Source: CADEDH01 sp965262175
Lineage (GTDB): Bacteria > Actinomycetota > Acidimicrobiia > Acidimicrobiales > SZUA-35
NCBI GenBank assembly: GCA_965262175.1
Contig: CBDHES010000010.1
Location: 1 to 64,000, forward strand
Length of the DNA: 64,000 nucleotides
Direction: 5' to 3'
This document shows positions 26,121-35,400 of this stretch, one piece after another. The notes beneath the pieces were generated by a model, which was given only the letters and a program-made list of their open reading frames with translations, had not been told where the DNA came from and made no database searches. The stretch's first letter is position 1, and each line of letters opens with the position of its first letter. The translations under genes and the position numbers were made by a program.

Positions 26121-27692
26121 TTGCGGGGCGTGAGATGGCCGTCGTTGTTGGGAACCCGGAGGCTCGGTCGAGCCTGGATCGTCGCCGGGTGGCTCCTGGT
26201 TGCCGTTGCCACCTCCGGCTGCCAGGCCCGGTACCAGGTCTTCGTCACGGTCGAGGAGGACGGCTCGGGCCTCGTCGAGACCGTCGCCATCCTCGACCGG
26301 GAAGCGACCGAGGCGATCCTCGACGTCGACGAAGGGGGTCTGGTCCTCGGCGACCTGGCCCAGAGCGGGTGGACGGTCAGCCGACCCGAGCGCTCACCCG
26401 ACGGCTCGTTCACCGTGACCGCCAACAAGGCCTTCGGCACCACCTCCCAATTCACCGAGATCATGGGCGAGCTGAGCGGGAGCGCCGAGGCGCCGGGTCT
26501 GTTCGACGACTTCCGGCTCGTCCGAACCAAGACCTTCGCTCGGGTCGAGTACCGGGTCGAAGGGTCGATCGACACCTCCGACGGCTTGGCGACGTTCTCC
26601 GACCCCGAGCTCGAGGACGCGTTGGGTCGGACCCTGGAGGAGATCGCCACCACGTACGGGGCGAGGCCCGACGACATCGACATCGAGCTGGAGATCGTCA
26701 TCCCCGGCGAGATCCAGGGTCAGACCCCTCCCGAGGTGATCGAGGCCAATGAGTCGGCGACGCGGGCCCGATGGGCGGCGTCGCTCGGCGACCCCGACCC
26801 CACCCCGGTCGAGGTGTCGTCGGCCACCCGCGAGGTCTCGGCCCTCGTGCTCCGGGGGGCGGCGGTGGTGGCCGGGGTGCTCGCGGGGCTGGTCGTCTTC
26901 GCCCAGCTGCTCCGGATCCTGTGGCCCGATCGCCGTCGTCGGCCCCGCACGCCGACCGGTCGGTCGCCCCGCAACCCCGCGACCGGCCCCAATCCGGTGG
27001 TCGTCGTCGACGATCCCGATGCTGCTCCGCCCGCCAGCAGGGCCGACCCCGGCCCCCGGGTGGTGGCGCTCGACGGACTCGGCGTGTTGTGGGGTCGGGG
27101 AGGCGACGATGTGTCTCGGGTGCTGATCTCCTTCGCCCGGGAGCGTGCCTCCCGGGTGACCGATGACGAGATCGGGGCCAAGGCCCGGCAGCTGGAGCTC
27201 GGCCGGATCACCACCGCCGAGTTCTGGGCGTCGATCGGGGTTGACGGCGACCCGGCGGCCCTCGACGCCGACTACCTGGCCCAGCTCCAGCTCACCCCTG
27301 GCGTGATCCGGTACCTGCGGGGGCTACGGGACCGGGGGATTCGGGTCGCCTGTATCACCAACGACCCGCCGGAGTGGGCGTCACGGATCAAGCTCGGCCA
27401 CAGCCTCGACCCGGCGATCGACTGGTGGGTCGTCAGCGGGACCGTCGGGGTCCGAAAGCCGGACCGGCCGATCTACGAGGTGCTGCGGCGAGTCACCGAG
27501 GAGCCGCCGTGGGCCATCCAGGTCGTCGACGATGAGCTCGACAACCTCGACGCCGCCCGGGCGTATGGTTTCGACACGCTGTGGTTCAACGGTGACGCCG
27601 AGCGGAGCGAGGCTCGGGATCATGCCATCCTCCGCAGCTTCGGGGCCCTCGAGGACGAGCCGGCCGACCCCGAGCCGACCTCATCGACCTGA
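26121..27692 (+). CDS. LppM-like lipoprotein domain fused through a membrane helix to a HAD hydrolase
   Basis: 523 residues. An N-terminal hydrophobic signal (about 17-33) ends in VATSGC, with Cys34 as possible lipidation site (a loose lipobox). Residues 35-225 resemble the LppM/DUF3153 ectodomain (VFVTVEEDGSGLVE and a WTVSRP beta-hairpin pattern). A second membrane helix lies near 241-262. Residues 313-510 are a HAD domain: LDGLGVLW (motif I, second Asp absent), ITND (motif II), VRKPDRPIY (motif III Lys) and VVDDELDNLDAA (motif IV). The topology would place LppM outside and HAD inside. TTG start at 26121, or GTG at 26130. Confidence 0.7.
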   Translation: MRGVRWPSLLGTRRLGRAWIVAGWLLVAVATSGCQARYQVFVTVEEDGSGLVETVAILDREATEAILDVDEGGLVLGDLAQSGWTVSRPERSPDGSFTVTANKAFGTTSQFTEIMGELSGSAEAPGLFDDFRLVRTKTFARVEYRVEGSIDTSDGLATFSDPELEDALGRTLEEIATTYGARPDDIDIELEIVIPGEIQGQTPPEVIEANESATRARWAASLGDPDPTPVEVSSATREVSALVLRGAAVVAGVLAGLVVFAQLLRILWPDRRRRPRTPTGRSPRNPATGPNPVVVVDDPDAAPPASRADPGPRVVALDGLGVLWGRGGDDVSRVLISFARERASRVTDDEIGAKARQLELGRITTAEFWASIGVDGDPAALDADYLAQLQLTPGVIRYLRGLRDRGIRVACITNDPPEWASRIKLGHSLDPAIDWWVVSGTVGVRKPDRPIYEVLRRVTEEPPWAIQVVDDELDNLDAARAYGFDTLWFNGDAERSEARDHAILRSFGALEDEPADPEPTSST

Positions 27693-27724
27693 GCGACCTC
27701 ATCGACCTCATCGACCTGAGCGAC
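27680..27724. repeat. five tandem 9-bp units between convergent genes
   Basis: CTCATCGAC and CTGAGCGAC alternate five times. The first units cover the stop of the LppM/HAD gene, and the array ends 6 bp before the convergent CoA-transferase stop. Confidence 0.6.
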
Positions 27725-27729
27725 CATGG

Positions 27730-30165
27730 TCACTCCAGCACGCCCTGGACCACGAGGTCGATGTACGCCTGCTCCGACCGACCGAGGAGGTGCTGGACGA
27801 TCTCCTCGTTGTGCTCGCCGAGCATGGGGGAGCGAACCAGGCGGTGGTCGGCGCCCCGCCACCGGGCCATCTCCCGGTCGATCGGGATGTCGACCTCGGG
27901 GGCGGTCGGCTGGTGGACGATCTGGTAGTGATCCCGCAGCTGGGGGTCCCGTTCGTAGGTGTCGGCCAGGTGCTCGACCGGGGCCGCGGCGATCCCGGCT
28001 TCCTGGCACCGCTCGGCGGCGGCCCACTTGTCGAGCGTCTCGGTCCATGCCCCTACCGCGGCGTCGAGGGCGTCCTCGTTGAGCTTGCGGTCGGCGTGGG
28101 TGGCGAAGCGAGGATCGAGGGCCAGATCGGGCCGGTCCATGAGCCGGCACAGCGCACCCCACCGTTCGTCGCCGTCGACGGCGATCGCCACCCACTCGTC
28201 GTCGGAGTCGGTCGACGGTCGGGCCCGGTAGATCCCGTGAGGGCTGTGGTTGGGGTCCCGGTTGCCGGGTCGGGCCGGTTGGTGTCCGGTTGCCGAGTAG
28301 TGGAGCCACTCGGCGCCGAGGAGGCCGACGAGGCCCGAGAGCTGGGCCAGGTGAAGCTCCTGACCCCGACCGGTCCGGTCCCGGTGGCGGAGGGCGGCCA
28401 GGGCCGTCGACGCCAGCAGGTGGGGTGAGGTGAAGTCGGGGTAGGCGATCCCGATCCCCCGGGGCCGTTCCCCGGCGAAGCCGGTCACCATGTTGAACCC
28501 CGACGCGGCCATCAGGATGTTGCCCATGCTCGACCGGACGGCCCACGGCCCGTACCGGTGGGCTCCGGGCATGTTGAGGAGGACGATGTCGTCCTTGAGG
28601 GCCCGCAGCGTCTCGTAGCCCAGGCCCATCCGGTCGAGCGCCCCGGGCCGGAAGTTGTTGACGACGAGGTCGGCGGTGGCGATCAGGTCCTTCAACACCT
28701 CGAGGCCGGCGTCGGTCGTCAGGTCGACGGCCAGCGACTTCTTCCCGGCGTTGACCGTGTTGAACAACCCGCCGAGATCGGGATCGGGCTTGCCGTCGGG
28801 GCCGTGCTGCTGGCGCATCGAGTCGGGCTTCCGGCTCGACTCGACCCGGATGACCTCGGCCCCGAAGCTGGCCAGGAGGCGGGTCCCGATCGGAGCGGCC
28901 AGGACCCAGCCCAGATCGACGACCCGGATCCCATCCAGGGCCCGGGCCGGATCGGCCACGACGCTCCCGGTGGGGGGCGCCCCCGCTACGACCCCGGCGG
29001 CGGGCACGGTGTCGAGGAGGGACTGATGCTGGCCCAGCGTCGGCGCCGCGGTGATCCTGACCTCCTCGGTCAAAGCGTCGACCGGCGACCGGACGAAGCC
29101 GAGATCCCGGTCGAGGCCGTCGTGGTGGACGGTGAGGAACTGGTCGTTGGCCCGGTACTGCTCGTGGGTCGTCAGGTCGTCGAAGTCGAGCACCGGCAGG
29201 CACACGATGTCGGCCTCCAGGGCGCCGGCGGCGAACTCGTCACGGCTGAGTTCGGCCGCCAGAGCGAGGGTGGCGGCCACCACCGGGTTGCCGTCGCGGG
29301 GAGCGGTCAGGAGCGACCACTGCCAGTCGTCCGAGGTCATGCCGTGGTCGACCCCGACCCGGTCGCACCAGGCCAGGAATCCGTCGAACCGGTCCGGTCG
29401 AACCAGCAGCGCGACGTAGCCGCCGTCGGCGCACTTGAGGACCGCCGAGAGTCCGGGTCGGCGGGGGATGCGGCCGAACCACGTCCATTGGCAGGGGTTG
29501 GCGGTCTGCATGACCGCCATCACCGTCGCCTCCTGGACCGACAGGTCGATGTGGACCCCGCCGAAGGCCGGGTCCCGCCATCGGTTGGTCAGGGCGATCA
29601 TGGCGGCCGAGGTGGCGCCCAGCCCGGCCATGGCATGGCTCGGGTTCGCTCCGCCCTGCACGGGAACGCCCCGAGGCTCGCCCGAGACCCAGATCAGTCC
29701 CCCGGACGCCCCCGACGTGAGGTCGGTCGCCGTCCGGTCCCGCCACGGCCCGTCGAGCCCGTGGGGTGTGACCGAGATCTGGATCAGTCCCGGCGATCGG
29801 GCGGCCAACGTCGCGTGATCGAGGCCGAGCCGATCCAGGCGACCGGGCGGCTCGGTGTCGATCACCACCTGGGCGGTGGCGACCAGATCGACGAAGCGCT
29901 GCCGGTCGGTCTCATCCTCGAGGTCGAGCACGACCGACGCCTTGTTGGCGTTGAAGTACAGGTGGGCGGCCCCGTGCTCGGGGTCGGGTCGATCGTCGAG
30001 GAACGGGGCCATCGACCGGATCGGGTTCCCGCCCGGTGGCTCGACGAGGATGACCTCGGCTCCGAGGTCGGCCAGGAGTCGCCCGGCCAGGGCCGCCGAG
30101 CGGTCGGCGAGGTCGACGACCCGGACCCCGGCCAGGGCCCGGACGCCCCCGTCGGGCGCGGTCAT
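27730..30165 (-). CDS. tandem class III CoA-transferase (CaiB/BaiF family, two copies fused)
   Basis: 811 residues from the ATG at 30165, which overlaps the upstream stop as ATGA. Two full CaiB/BaiF units are joined at about 395-405. The first begins GVRVVDLADRSAALAGRLLADLGAEVI, the second GIRVVDLGWVLAAPIGTRLLASFGAEVI (quoted here only as family-typical starts). In the second unit the catalytic Asp is present in GIAYPDFTSPH. In the first the matching segment is VPVQGGANPSHAM, without Asp. The family moves CoA between carboxylic acids. It lies in a catabolic operon with a MaoC-type hydratase. Confidence 0.85.
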   Translation of the reverse strand: MTAPDGGVRALAGVRVVDLADRSAALAGRLLADLGAEVILVEPPGGNPIRSMAPFLDDRPDPEHGAAHLYFNANKASVVLDLEDETDRQRFVDLVATAQVVIDTEPPGRLDRLGLDHATLAARSPGLIQISVTPHGLDGPWRDRTATDLTSGASGGLIWVSGEPRGVPVQGGANPSHAMAGLGATSAAMIALTNRWRDPAFGGVHIDLSVQEATVMAVMQTANPCQWTWFGRIPRRPGLSAVLKCADGGYVALLVRPDRFDGFLAWCDRVGVDHGMTSDDWQWSLLTAPRDGNPVVAATLALAAELSRDEFAAGALEADIVCLPVLDFDDLTTHEQYRANDQFLTVHHDGLDRDLGFVRSPVDALTEEVRITAAPTLGQHQSLLDTVPAAGVVAGAPPTGSVVADPARALDGIRVVDLGWVLAAPIGTRLLASFGAEVIRVESSRKPDSMRQQHGPDGKPDPDLGGLFNTVNAGKKSLAVDLTTDAGLEVLKDLIATADLVVNNFRPGALDRMGLGYETLRALKDDIVLLNMPGAHRYGPWAVRSSMGNILMAASGFNMVTGFAGERPRGIGIAYPDFTSPHLLASTALAALRHRDRTGRGQELHLAQLSGLVGLLGAEWLHYSATGHQPARPGNRDPNHSPHGIYRARPSTDSDDEWVAIAVDGDERWGALCRLMDRPDLALDPRFATHADRKLNEDALDAAVGAWTETLDKWAAAERCQEAGIAAAPVEHLADTYERDPQLRDHYQIVHQPTAPEVDIPIDREMARWRGADHRLVRSPMLGEHNEEIVQHLLGRSEQAYIDLVVQGVLE

Positions 30166-31127
30166 CGGCTCGGCCGGGTGTCGGACCCGCTGAGCGGGAC
30201 GACGATCTCTGCCGTCATGGCCACCGCCCCGGTCGCTGCCAGCGTGACCGTGGCATCGACCACGACCGTCTCGTCGTCGGCGGCGACCACGGTGGCCGTG
30301 GGGACGATCGCCGCGTCGGCCTCGGTCGGAGCCTTCCATCGAACGTCGAACGCCGCGCCGTGGAACAGCGCCTCCGGGCCCCACGCCCCGAGCAGCGGCT
30401 CCAGCACGAACGCCAGCACGTGGGAGCCGCCGGCGATCGGTCGGGACAGCCCGGCCCGGCGGGCCTCCTCCGGATCGGAGTGGATCGGGTTGTCGGGTTG
30501 GGCCGTGTCCCGGGCGGCCATCATCGCCAGGCTGAGGATGATCTCGTCGCCCCCGACCCGGTCGCCGACCGCCACCTCACGGAGCCGATCGAGGTGGGGG
30601 TTGGCGGCCGCAGCCCCCCGATCGGCGCCCGGCGACGGGATCTCGTCGGCCTCGGGGCCCTCGACCGAGTCGCCCAGCCCCGGCTCGGGCCGGTACGACA
30701 GGAGCCCGGTCGTCAGGTTGGTGGCCACCGGCCTCCCTTGGGCATCGACCGTGGTCGATGACGTCGTCCCGTATCGCCGGCCCTTGCGGACATGGCGGCC
30801 GACGGCGTCGCCGGTCACCCGGAACGGGTCATCCCGGTCGAGCGGCCGGTGGATCGTGAACCGCTCCCGGACCCACACCCCACCGGCGATCGCCGACGCC
30901 TGGCTCTCGGCCCCAGGGGAATCGGCCGATCGAGGCTGGCGGGGCTGGCGGGCCAGGAGGAACAGCGTCATCCCGCACAGCAGATCGGGGGGCAGCAGTC
31001 CCTGGCCGACCAGCGAGGTCGTGATCGGCCCATGGGAGCCCATCCCCTGGGCTGCACCGTCGATACGGGCGGCGGTGAACGGTCCGGAGACCGGTTCCAG
31101 CGGTTGGGGCCAGGTCGTCTCCGACAT
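30162..31127 (-). CDS. MaoC-like/hot-dog dehydratase-type protein
   Basis: 321 residues. The N-terminal half (1-170) is a degenerate hot-dog (FTIHRPLDRDDPFRVTG, RRYGTTSSTTVDAQG). The C-terminal half (195-315) has VAVGDRVGGDEIILS, then NPIHSDPEEARRAGLSRPIAGG, the MaoC hydratase motif with Asp and His of the NPIHxD type. The fold hydrates enoyl-CoA or a related acyl thioester. It is translationally coupled to the downstream CoA-transferase, so a CoA-bound intermediate is likely shared. Confidence 0.75.
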   Translation of the reverse strand: MSETTWPQPLEPVSGPFTAARIDGAAQGMGSHGPITTSLVGQGLLPPDLLCGMTLFLLARQPRQPRSADSPGAESQASAIAGGVWVRERFTIHRPLDRDDPFRVTGDAVGRHVRKGRRYGTTSSTTVDAQGRPVATNLTTGLLSYRPEPGLGDSVEGPEADEIPSPGADRGAAAANPHLDRLREVAVGDRVGGDEIILSLAMMAARDTAQPDNPIHSDPEEARRAGLSRPIAGGSHVLAFVLEPLLGAWGPEALFHGAAFDVRWKAPTEADAAIVPTATVVAADDETVVVDATVTLAATGAVAMTAEIVVPLSGSDTRPSR

Positions 31128-31168
31128 GGCCCGAGGCTAGGTCACCACCCCGGCCCGATTCGAGTCCC

Positions 31169-31280
31169 GACCCGGCGGGCCGTGCCGACCCGGCGGGCCG
31201 TGCTGACCCGGCGGGCCGTGCCGACCCGGTGGGCCGTGCCGACCCGGTGGGCCGTGCCCCGGCGGGCCGTGCCGACCGGG
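31169..31280. repeat. 18-bp tandem repeat, about six copies
   Basis: GACCCGGCGGGCCGTGCC is repeated at 31169, 31187, 31205, 31223 and 31241 with single-base changes. A 15-bp copy follows at 31259 and a partial unit after it. It sits between the stop of the saccharopine-dehydrogenase-like gene (31282) and the start of the MaoC gene (31127). Each unit holds an internal GGCCCGCCGG-like self-complementary core, so it could fold in RNA. Confidence 0.85.
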
Positions 31281-31281
31281 T

Positions 31282-32286
31282 TCAGGGTACGGCCGGGGCC
31301 GCCAGGCCATCGAAGGCCGCGACCCGGATGCCTCGTTGGCGCAGGATGGCCAGCAGCCGCTTGGGGTCGTCCCAGGCGGCGAGGCCGTTGGCCCCGACCG
31401 GGGCTCGACCCCGGCCGGCCTCGAGGGCGGCCACCGCCGCCGTGGTCCCGGCGGCGACCGACGGATGGTCCATCGCCCCATAGATGAAGGTCTCGACCGC
31501 CGTTCCGACCCGACCCCGGACCTCGACCCGCAGGCCCCCCGGGCCACCATCGGCGTGGGGAGGGCTCAGCATCGGGAGTCGGGAGGTCAGCCGATCCTTG
31601 CGGGTGGCCGACATCCGGGCCGAGATACGTTGCGCCTCGGGGAACACCCGCTGGAGCAGCAGGGGGCTGGGCAGCGCCCCCCGGTAGCAGTCCCGGGCGC
31701 CATAGGGTTCGGGAAACCATGCCAGGTCCCGTCCCGAACCGCCTCGACGCAGCACCCACCGACCGTCGATCCAGTCGTGCCCGTTCGACTTGAGGGCCCG
31801 GTGGTGCTGGCGAGCGCAGGACGGTCCCCCGGTTCCCCCGGTGTAGACGCTGATGAACTCGACGGTGTCGAGCTGGTCGGCCGCGTAGCGGGCCAGGACG
31901 CAGGCCAGACCGGGCACGAACCCGGCGCCGACGGCGACCGTCGATCCGGCCGCCCGGGCCGCCTGGTCGAGGGCCAGGAGCTCGCCGACCTCGGTCGGGT
32001 CGTCGGAGATCGAGACGATGGCGCAGCCGGCGGCCAGCATCGACGCGGCGACGTCGGCGTGGGTTCCGGTCGGCCCGGCGAGGACGACCACGTCCGGCGG
32101 GTCGTCGGCCCGGGGCTCGTCGACCGCCACCCGAACGTCGCCGGCCACGGCCTTGATGGCCGGAGCCACCCGATCGAGGCGCTTTCGGTTGGTGTCGTGG
32201 ACGGTGATCTCGGTGACCCCGTCGACCAGGAGCTGGCGGGCGATGTGGGAGCCGGTCGCTCCCAGCCCACTGACGGCGATTCGCAT
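31282..32286 (-). CDS. saccharopine dehydrogenase-like NAD(P)-binding protein
   Basis: 334 residues. A Rossmann start IAVSGLGATGSHIARQLL (GxGxxG type) is followed by VHDTNRKRLDRVAP, DVVVLAGPTGTHADVA and GAGFVPGLACVLARY. These features occur in saccharopine-dehydrogenase-like reductases that act on amino or keto acid derivatives. The substrate is not clear. The family is often found beside hydantoinase/oxoprolinase or CoA-transferase genes. It starts 7 bp after the tiny membrane protein gene. Confidence 0.72.
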   Translation of the reverse strand: MRIAVSGLGATGSHIARQLLVDGVTEITVHDTNRKRLDRVAPAIKAVAGDVRVAVDEPRADDPPDVVVLAGPTGTHADVAASMLAAGCAIVSISDDPTEVGELLALDQAARAAGSTVAVGAGFVPGLACVLARYAADQLDTVEFISVYTGGTGGPSCARQHHRALKSNGHDWIDGRWVLRRGGSGRDLAWFPEPYGARDCYRGALPSPLLLQRVFPEAQRISARMSATRKDRLTSRLPMLSPPHADGGPGGLRVEVRGRVGTAVETFIYGAMDHPSVAAGTTAAVAALEAGRGRAPVGANGLAAWDDPKRLLAILRQRGIRVAAFDGLAAPAVP

Positions 32287-32293
32287 CCCGGCG

Positions 32294-32434
32294 TCAGGTC
32301 AGCTCGGCATCGGTGATCTCGCGCCAACCACCGGTCTGGGGCGGGACGCCTCCGCTGCCTCGGAGCCGGAACAGGGCGGCGATCAGCCCGGCCAGGCCGA
32401 GGGCGACCATCACCCGTCGTGCGAGAGTAAGCAT
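32294..32434 (-). CDS. small membrane protein (46 aa)
   Basis: ATG at 32434 opens 46 residues: a basic start (MLTLARR), one hydrophobic helix (VMVALGLAGLIAALF) and a polar tail with TGGWREIT. It fits between the hydantoinase stop (32445) and the saccharopine-dehydrogenase-like start (32286) with gaps of 10 and 7 bp, which supports an operon gene. No strong ribosome-binding site is visible. Function unknown. Confidence 0.45.
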   Translation of the reverse strand: MLTLARRVMVALGLAGLIAALFRLRGSGGVPPQTGGWREITDAELT

Positions 32435-32444
32435 GGGGACGAGC

Positions 32445-35400
32445 CTAGGTCGGCGGGGGCCCGTAGCCGCCGCCCCCCGGCGTGTGGATCTCGAACACGT
32501 CGCCCGGACCGAGGGAGGCGCGGTCGCTGCCGGCCAGCTCCTCCACCGTGCCGTCGGCCCGGATGACCCGGTTTCGGCCGGTGGCGCCGGGCTCACCGCC
32601 CGCCATCCCGTAGGGTGCCACGACCCGGCGGCCCGAGATCACGTTGAGCTCCATCGCTTCGAGGAATCGGGTCCGACGGACCACGCCGTCGCCGCCCCGG
32701 TGGACCCCAGCGCCACCGGAGCCGGTCCTGACCGCGAACCGATCGACGATGACCGGGTGGCGCCACTCCAGGACCTCGGGGTCGGTCAGCCGGGAGTTGG
32801 TCATGTGGGTGTGGACGGCGTCGCACCCATCGGCTCGGGCGGTGGCGCCGGCCCCACCACAGACCGTCTCGTAGTACTGGTGGACGTCGTTGCCCCAGAT
32901 CACGTTGTTCATCGTCCCCTGGGACCCACCGGCCACCCGCAGCGCCCCGAACAGGGCGTCGACGATCAGCTGGCTGGTCTCCACGTTGCCGGCGATGACC
33001 GCCGCCGGCGGACGGGGATCGATCATCGAGTTCGCCGGCAGGACCACCCGGAGCGGGACGAGGCACCCGGCGTTGAGCGGGATGTCGTCGTCGACCAGGC
33101 ACCGGAAGGCGTACAGCACCGCGGCGTAGGTGACCGCCGGCGGGGCGTTGAAGTTGCCGGGGTGGACCGGGCTGGTCCCGGTGAAGTCGATCACCGCCGA
33201 GCGGGTGGCGTGGTCGACGGTGACCGCCACGGTCACCTGGGATCCGTCGTCGGCGGTGGCGGTGAACGTCGCGTCGTCGAGGGCCCCGATCACCCGACGG
33301 ACCGACTCGGTCGCGTTGTCCTTCACGTGCCCCATGTAGGCGTGGACGACGTCGAGGCCGTAGTACTCGATCACCCGGGCCAGCTCGGCCGCCCCCTTCT
33401 CACACGCCGCCACCTGGGCCTTGAGGTCGGCCACGTTCTGGTCGGGATTGCGGGCCGGCCACCGGCCGGCGGTCAGTGCGGCCACGATCTCGTCGTGGCG
33501 GAACCGGTCGTGCTCGACGAGGAGGAGGTTGTCGAGCAGGGCGCCCTCCTCGTCGATCGTCGTCGAATCGGCCGGGATCGAGCCGGGCACCGTCCCCCCG
33601 ATGTCGGTGTGATGGCCTCGGGCGGCGACGTAGAAGATCACGGTCGGATCGTCGGTGGCGCCGCGGTCGAACACCGGCTTGATCACCGTGATGTCGGGCA
33701 GGTGGGTCCCGCCCTCGTAGGGGGCGTTCATCACGAAGACGTCCCCCGGCTTCATGGCCGGGTTGCGGGCGATCGTGGCCTTGATCGACTCGCTCATCGA
33801 GCCGAGGTGGACCGGCATGTGGGGGGCGTTGGCCACCAGCTCGCCGCCGGGGTCGAACACGGCGCAGGAGAAGTCGAGGCGCTCCTTGATGTTGACCGAC
33901 ACCGCGGTGTTCTGGAGCACGACCCCCATCTGTTCGGCGATGTTCATGAAGAGGTTGTTGAAGATCTCCAGCTGGACCGGATCGACGGCGGTCGTCACGC
34001 CGGCCGTGGCGGCCCGGGCGACGACCCGGTCGAGGACGAGGTCCCGGTCTGGTCCGACGGTGGCCCGCCACCCCGGATCGACGACCGTCGTCCCGGTCGT
34101 CTCGACGATCACCGCCGGGCCCTCGACGGTGGCTCCCGAGTCGAGCCGCTCCCGGTCGAGGAACGGCGTCGAGAGCTGGACCCCGCCGAACCACACCGGA
34201 TGATGGGCCAGGACGCCGTCGTCGGCCGGGTCCCCGTCGGCGTTACTGCCGGTGTCATCGCCGGCCGGGTGACCCAGCCGGGCCCCGGGGGCCACCGACT
34301 CCAGCTGGACGGCGTCGACGATCACCGGGGTGGAGGGCGACACGAACCCGAACCGGGCCCGATGGAGGTCCTCGAAGGCGGCCCGGGCCGACTCCGGGGT
34401 GCCGCCGTCGTCGACGAAGAGGGCGGTGTCGCTGCCCCGGTAGCGGAGCGACAGGCGGCGGATCGATGCCACCTCGGCCACCCCGCCGGCGCCGGTTCCG
34501 CCCGCGGCGCGAGCGGTGAGCTCCCGCCGGCCCTCGGCCGCCATCGCCTGCCACCGTTGCTCGATCTCGGCGTAGGTGTCGTCGGACAGATCGGCCTCGA
34601 CGCTCTGTTCGAGGACGTGGCGGACGTCGGCCAGCCCGATCCCCAACGCCGAGAGCACCCCGGCCTGGGGGTGGACGTGGATCCGGGTGATGCCGAGGTT
34701 GTCGGCGACCTGGCAGGCGTGTTGGCCGCCGGCGCCGCCGAAGCAGACCAGGGTGTAGGCCGACGTGTCGTGGCCTCGCTGGACCGAGATCTTCTTGATG
34801 GCGTTGGCCATGTTGTCGCAGGTGATCGCCACGAACCCCTCGGCGACCGCCGCTGTGTTCCTGGCAGCGAGGTCGTCGGCAGCGAGGTCGTCGGTGGCGA
34901 TCACGGCGGTCAGGTCGGCGAAGGCCTCCTCGACCGCCTCGACGGCGAGGGGCCGGTCGCCGGTCGGTCCGAAGATGGCCGGGAAGTACTCGGGGCGGAG
35001 CTTGCCCAGGGCCACGTTGCAGTCGGTGATGGCGAGGGGACCGCCGTTGCCGTAGCAGACCGGTCCCGGGTCGGCTCCCGCCGAGTCGGGACCGACCCGC
35101 ATCCGGCTGCCGTCGAAGTGGAGGACCGAGCCGCCGCCGGCGGCCACCGTGTGGATGTGGATCATCGGCGCCCGCACCCGGACCCCGGCCACCTCGGTCT
35201 CGTAGGTCCGCTCCAACTCGCCGGCGTAGTGGGAGACGTCGGTCGAGGTCCCGCCCATGTCGAAGCCGATCAGCCGGTCGAAGCCGGCCGCCTCGGCGGT
35301 CCGGATCATGCCGACCACCCCGCCGGCCGGTCCGGACAGGAGCGAGTCCTTGCCCTGGAACTGGCGAGCGTCGGTCAGCCCGCCATTGGACTGCATGAAC

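Noticed and set aside
28558..31140. Long plus-strand frame opposite the CoA-transferase and MaoC genes
   Set aside because: Both minus-strand genes have recognisable motifs and ATGA coupling; the plus frame is a shadow.
31137..31550. Collagen-like protein with HGPPGR repeats
   Set aside because: The repeats come from the 18-bp DNA array read in one frame, and the upstream part is a shadow of the saccharopine-dehydrogenase-like gene.
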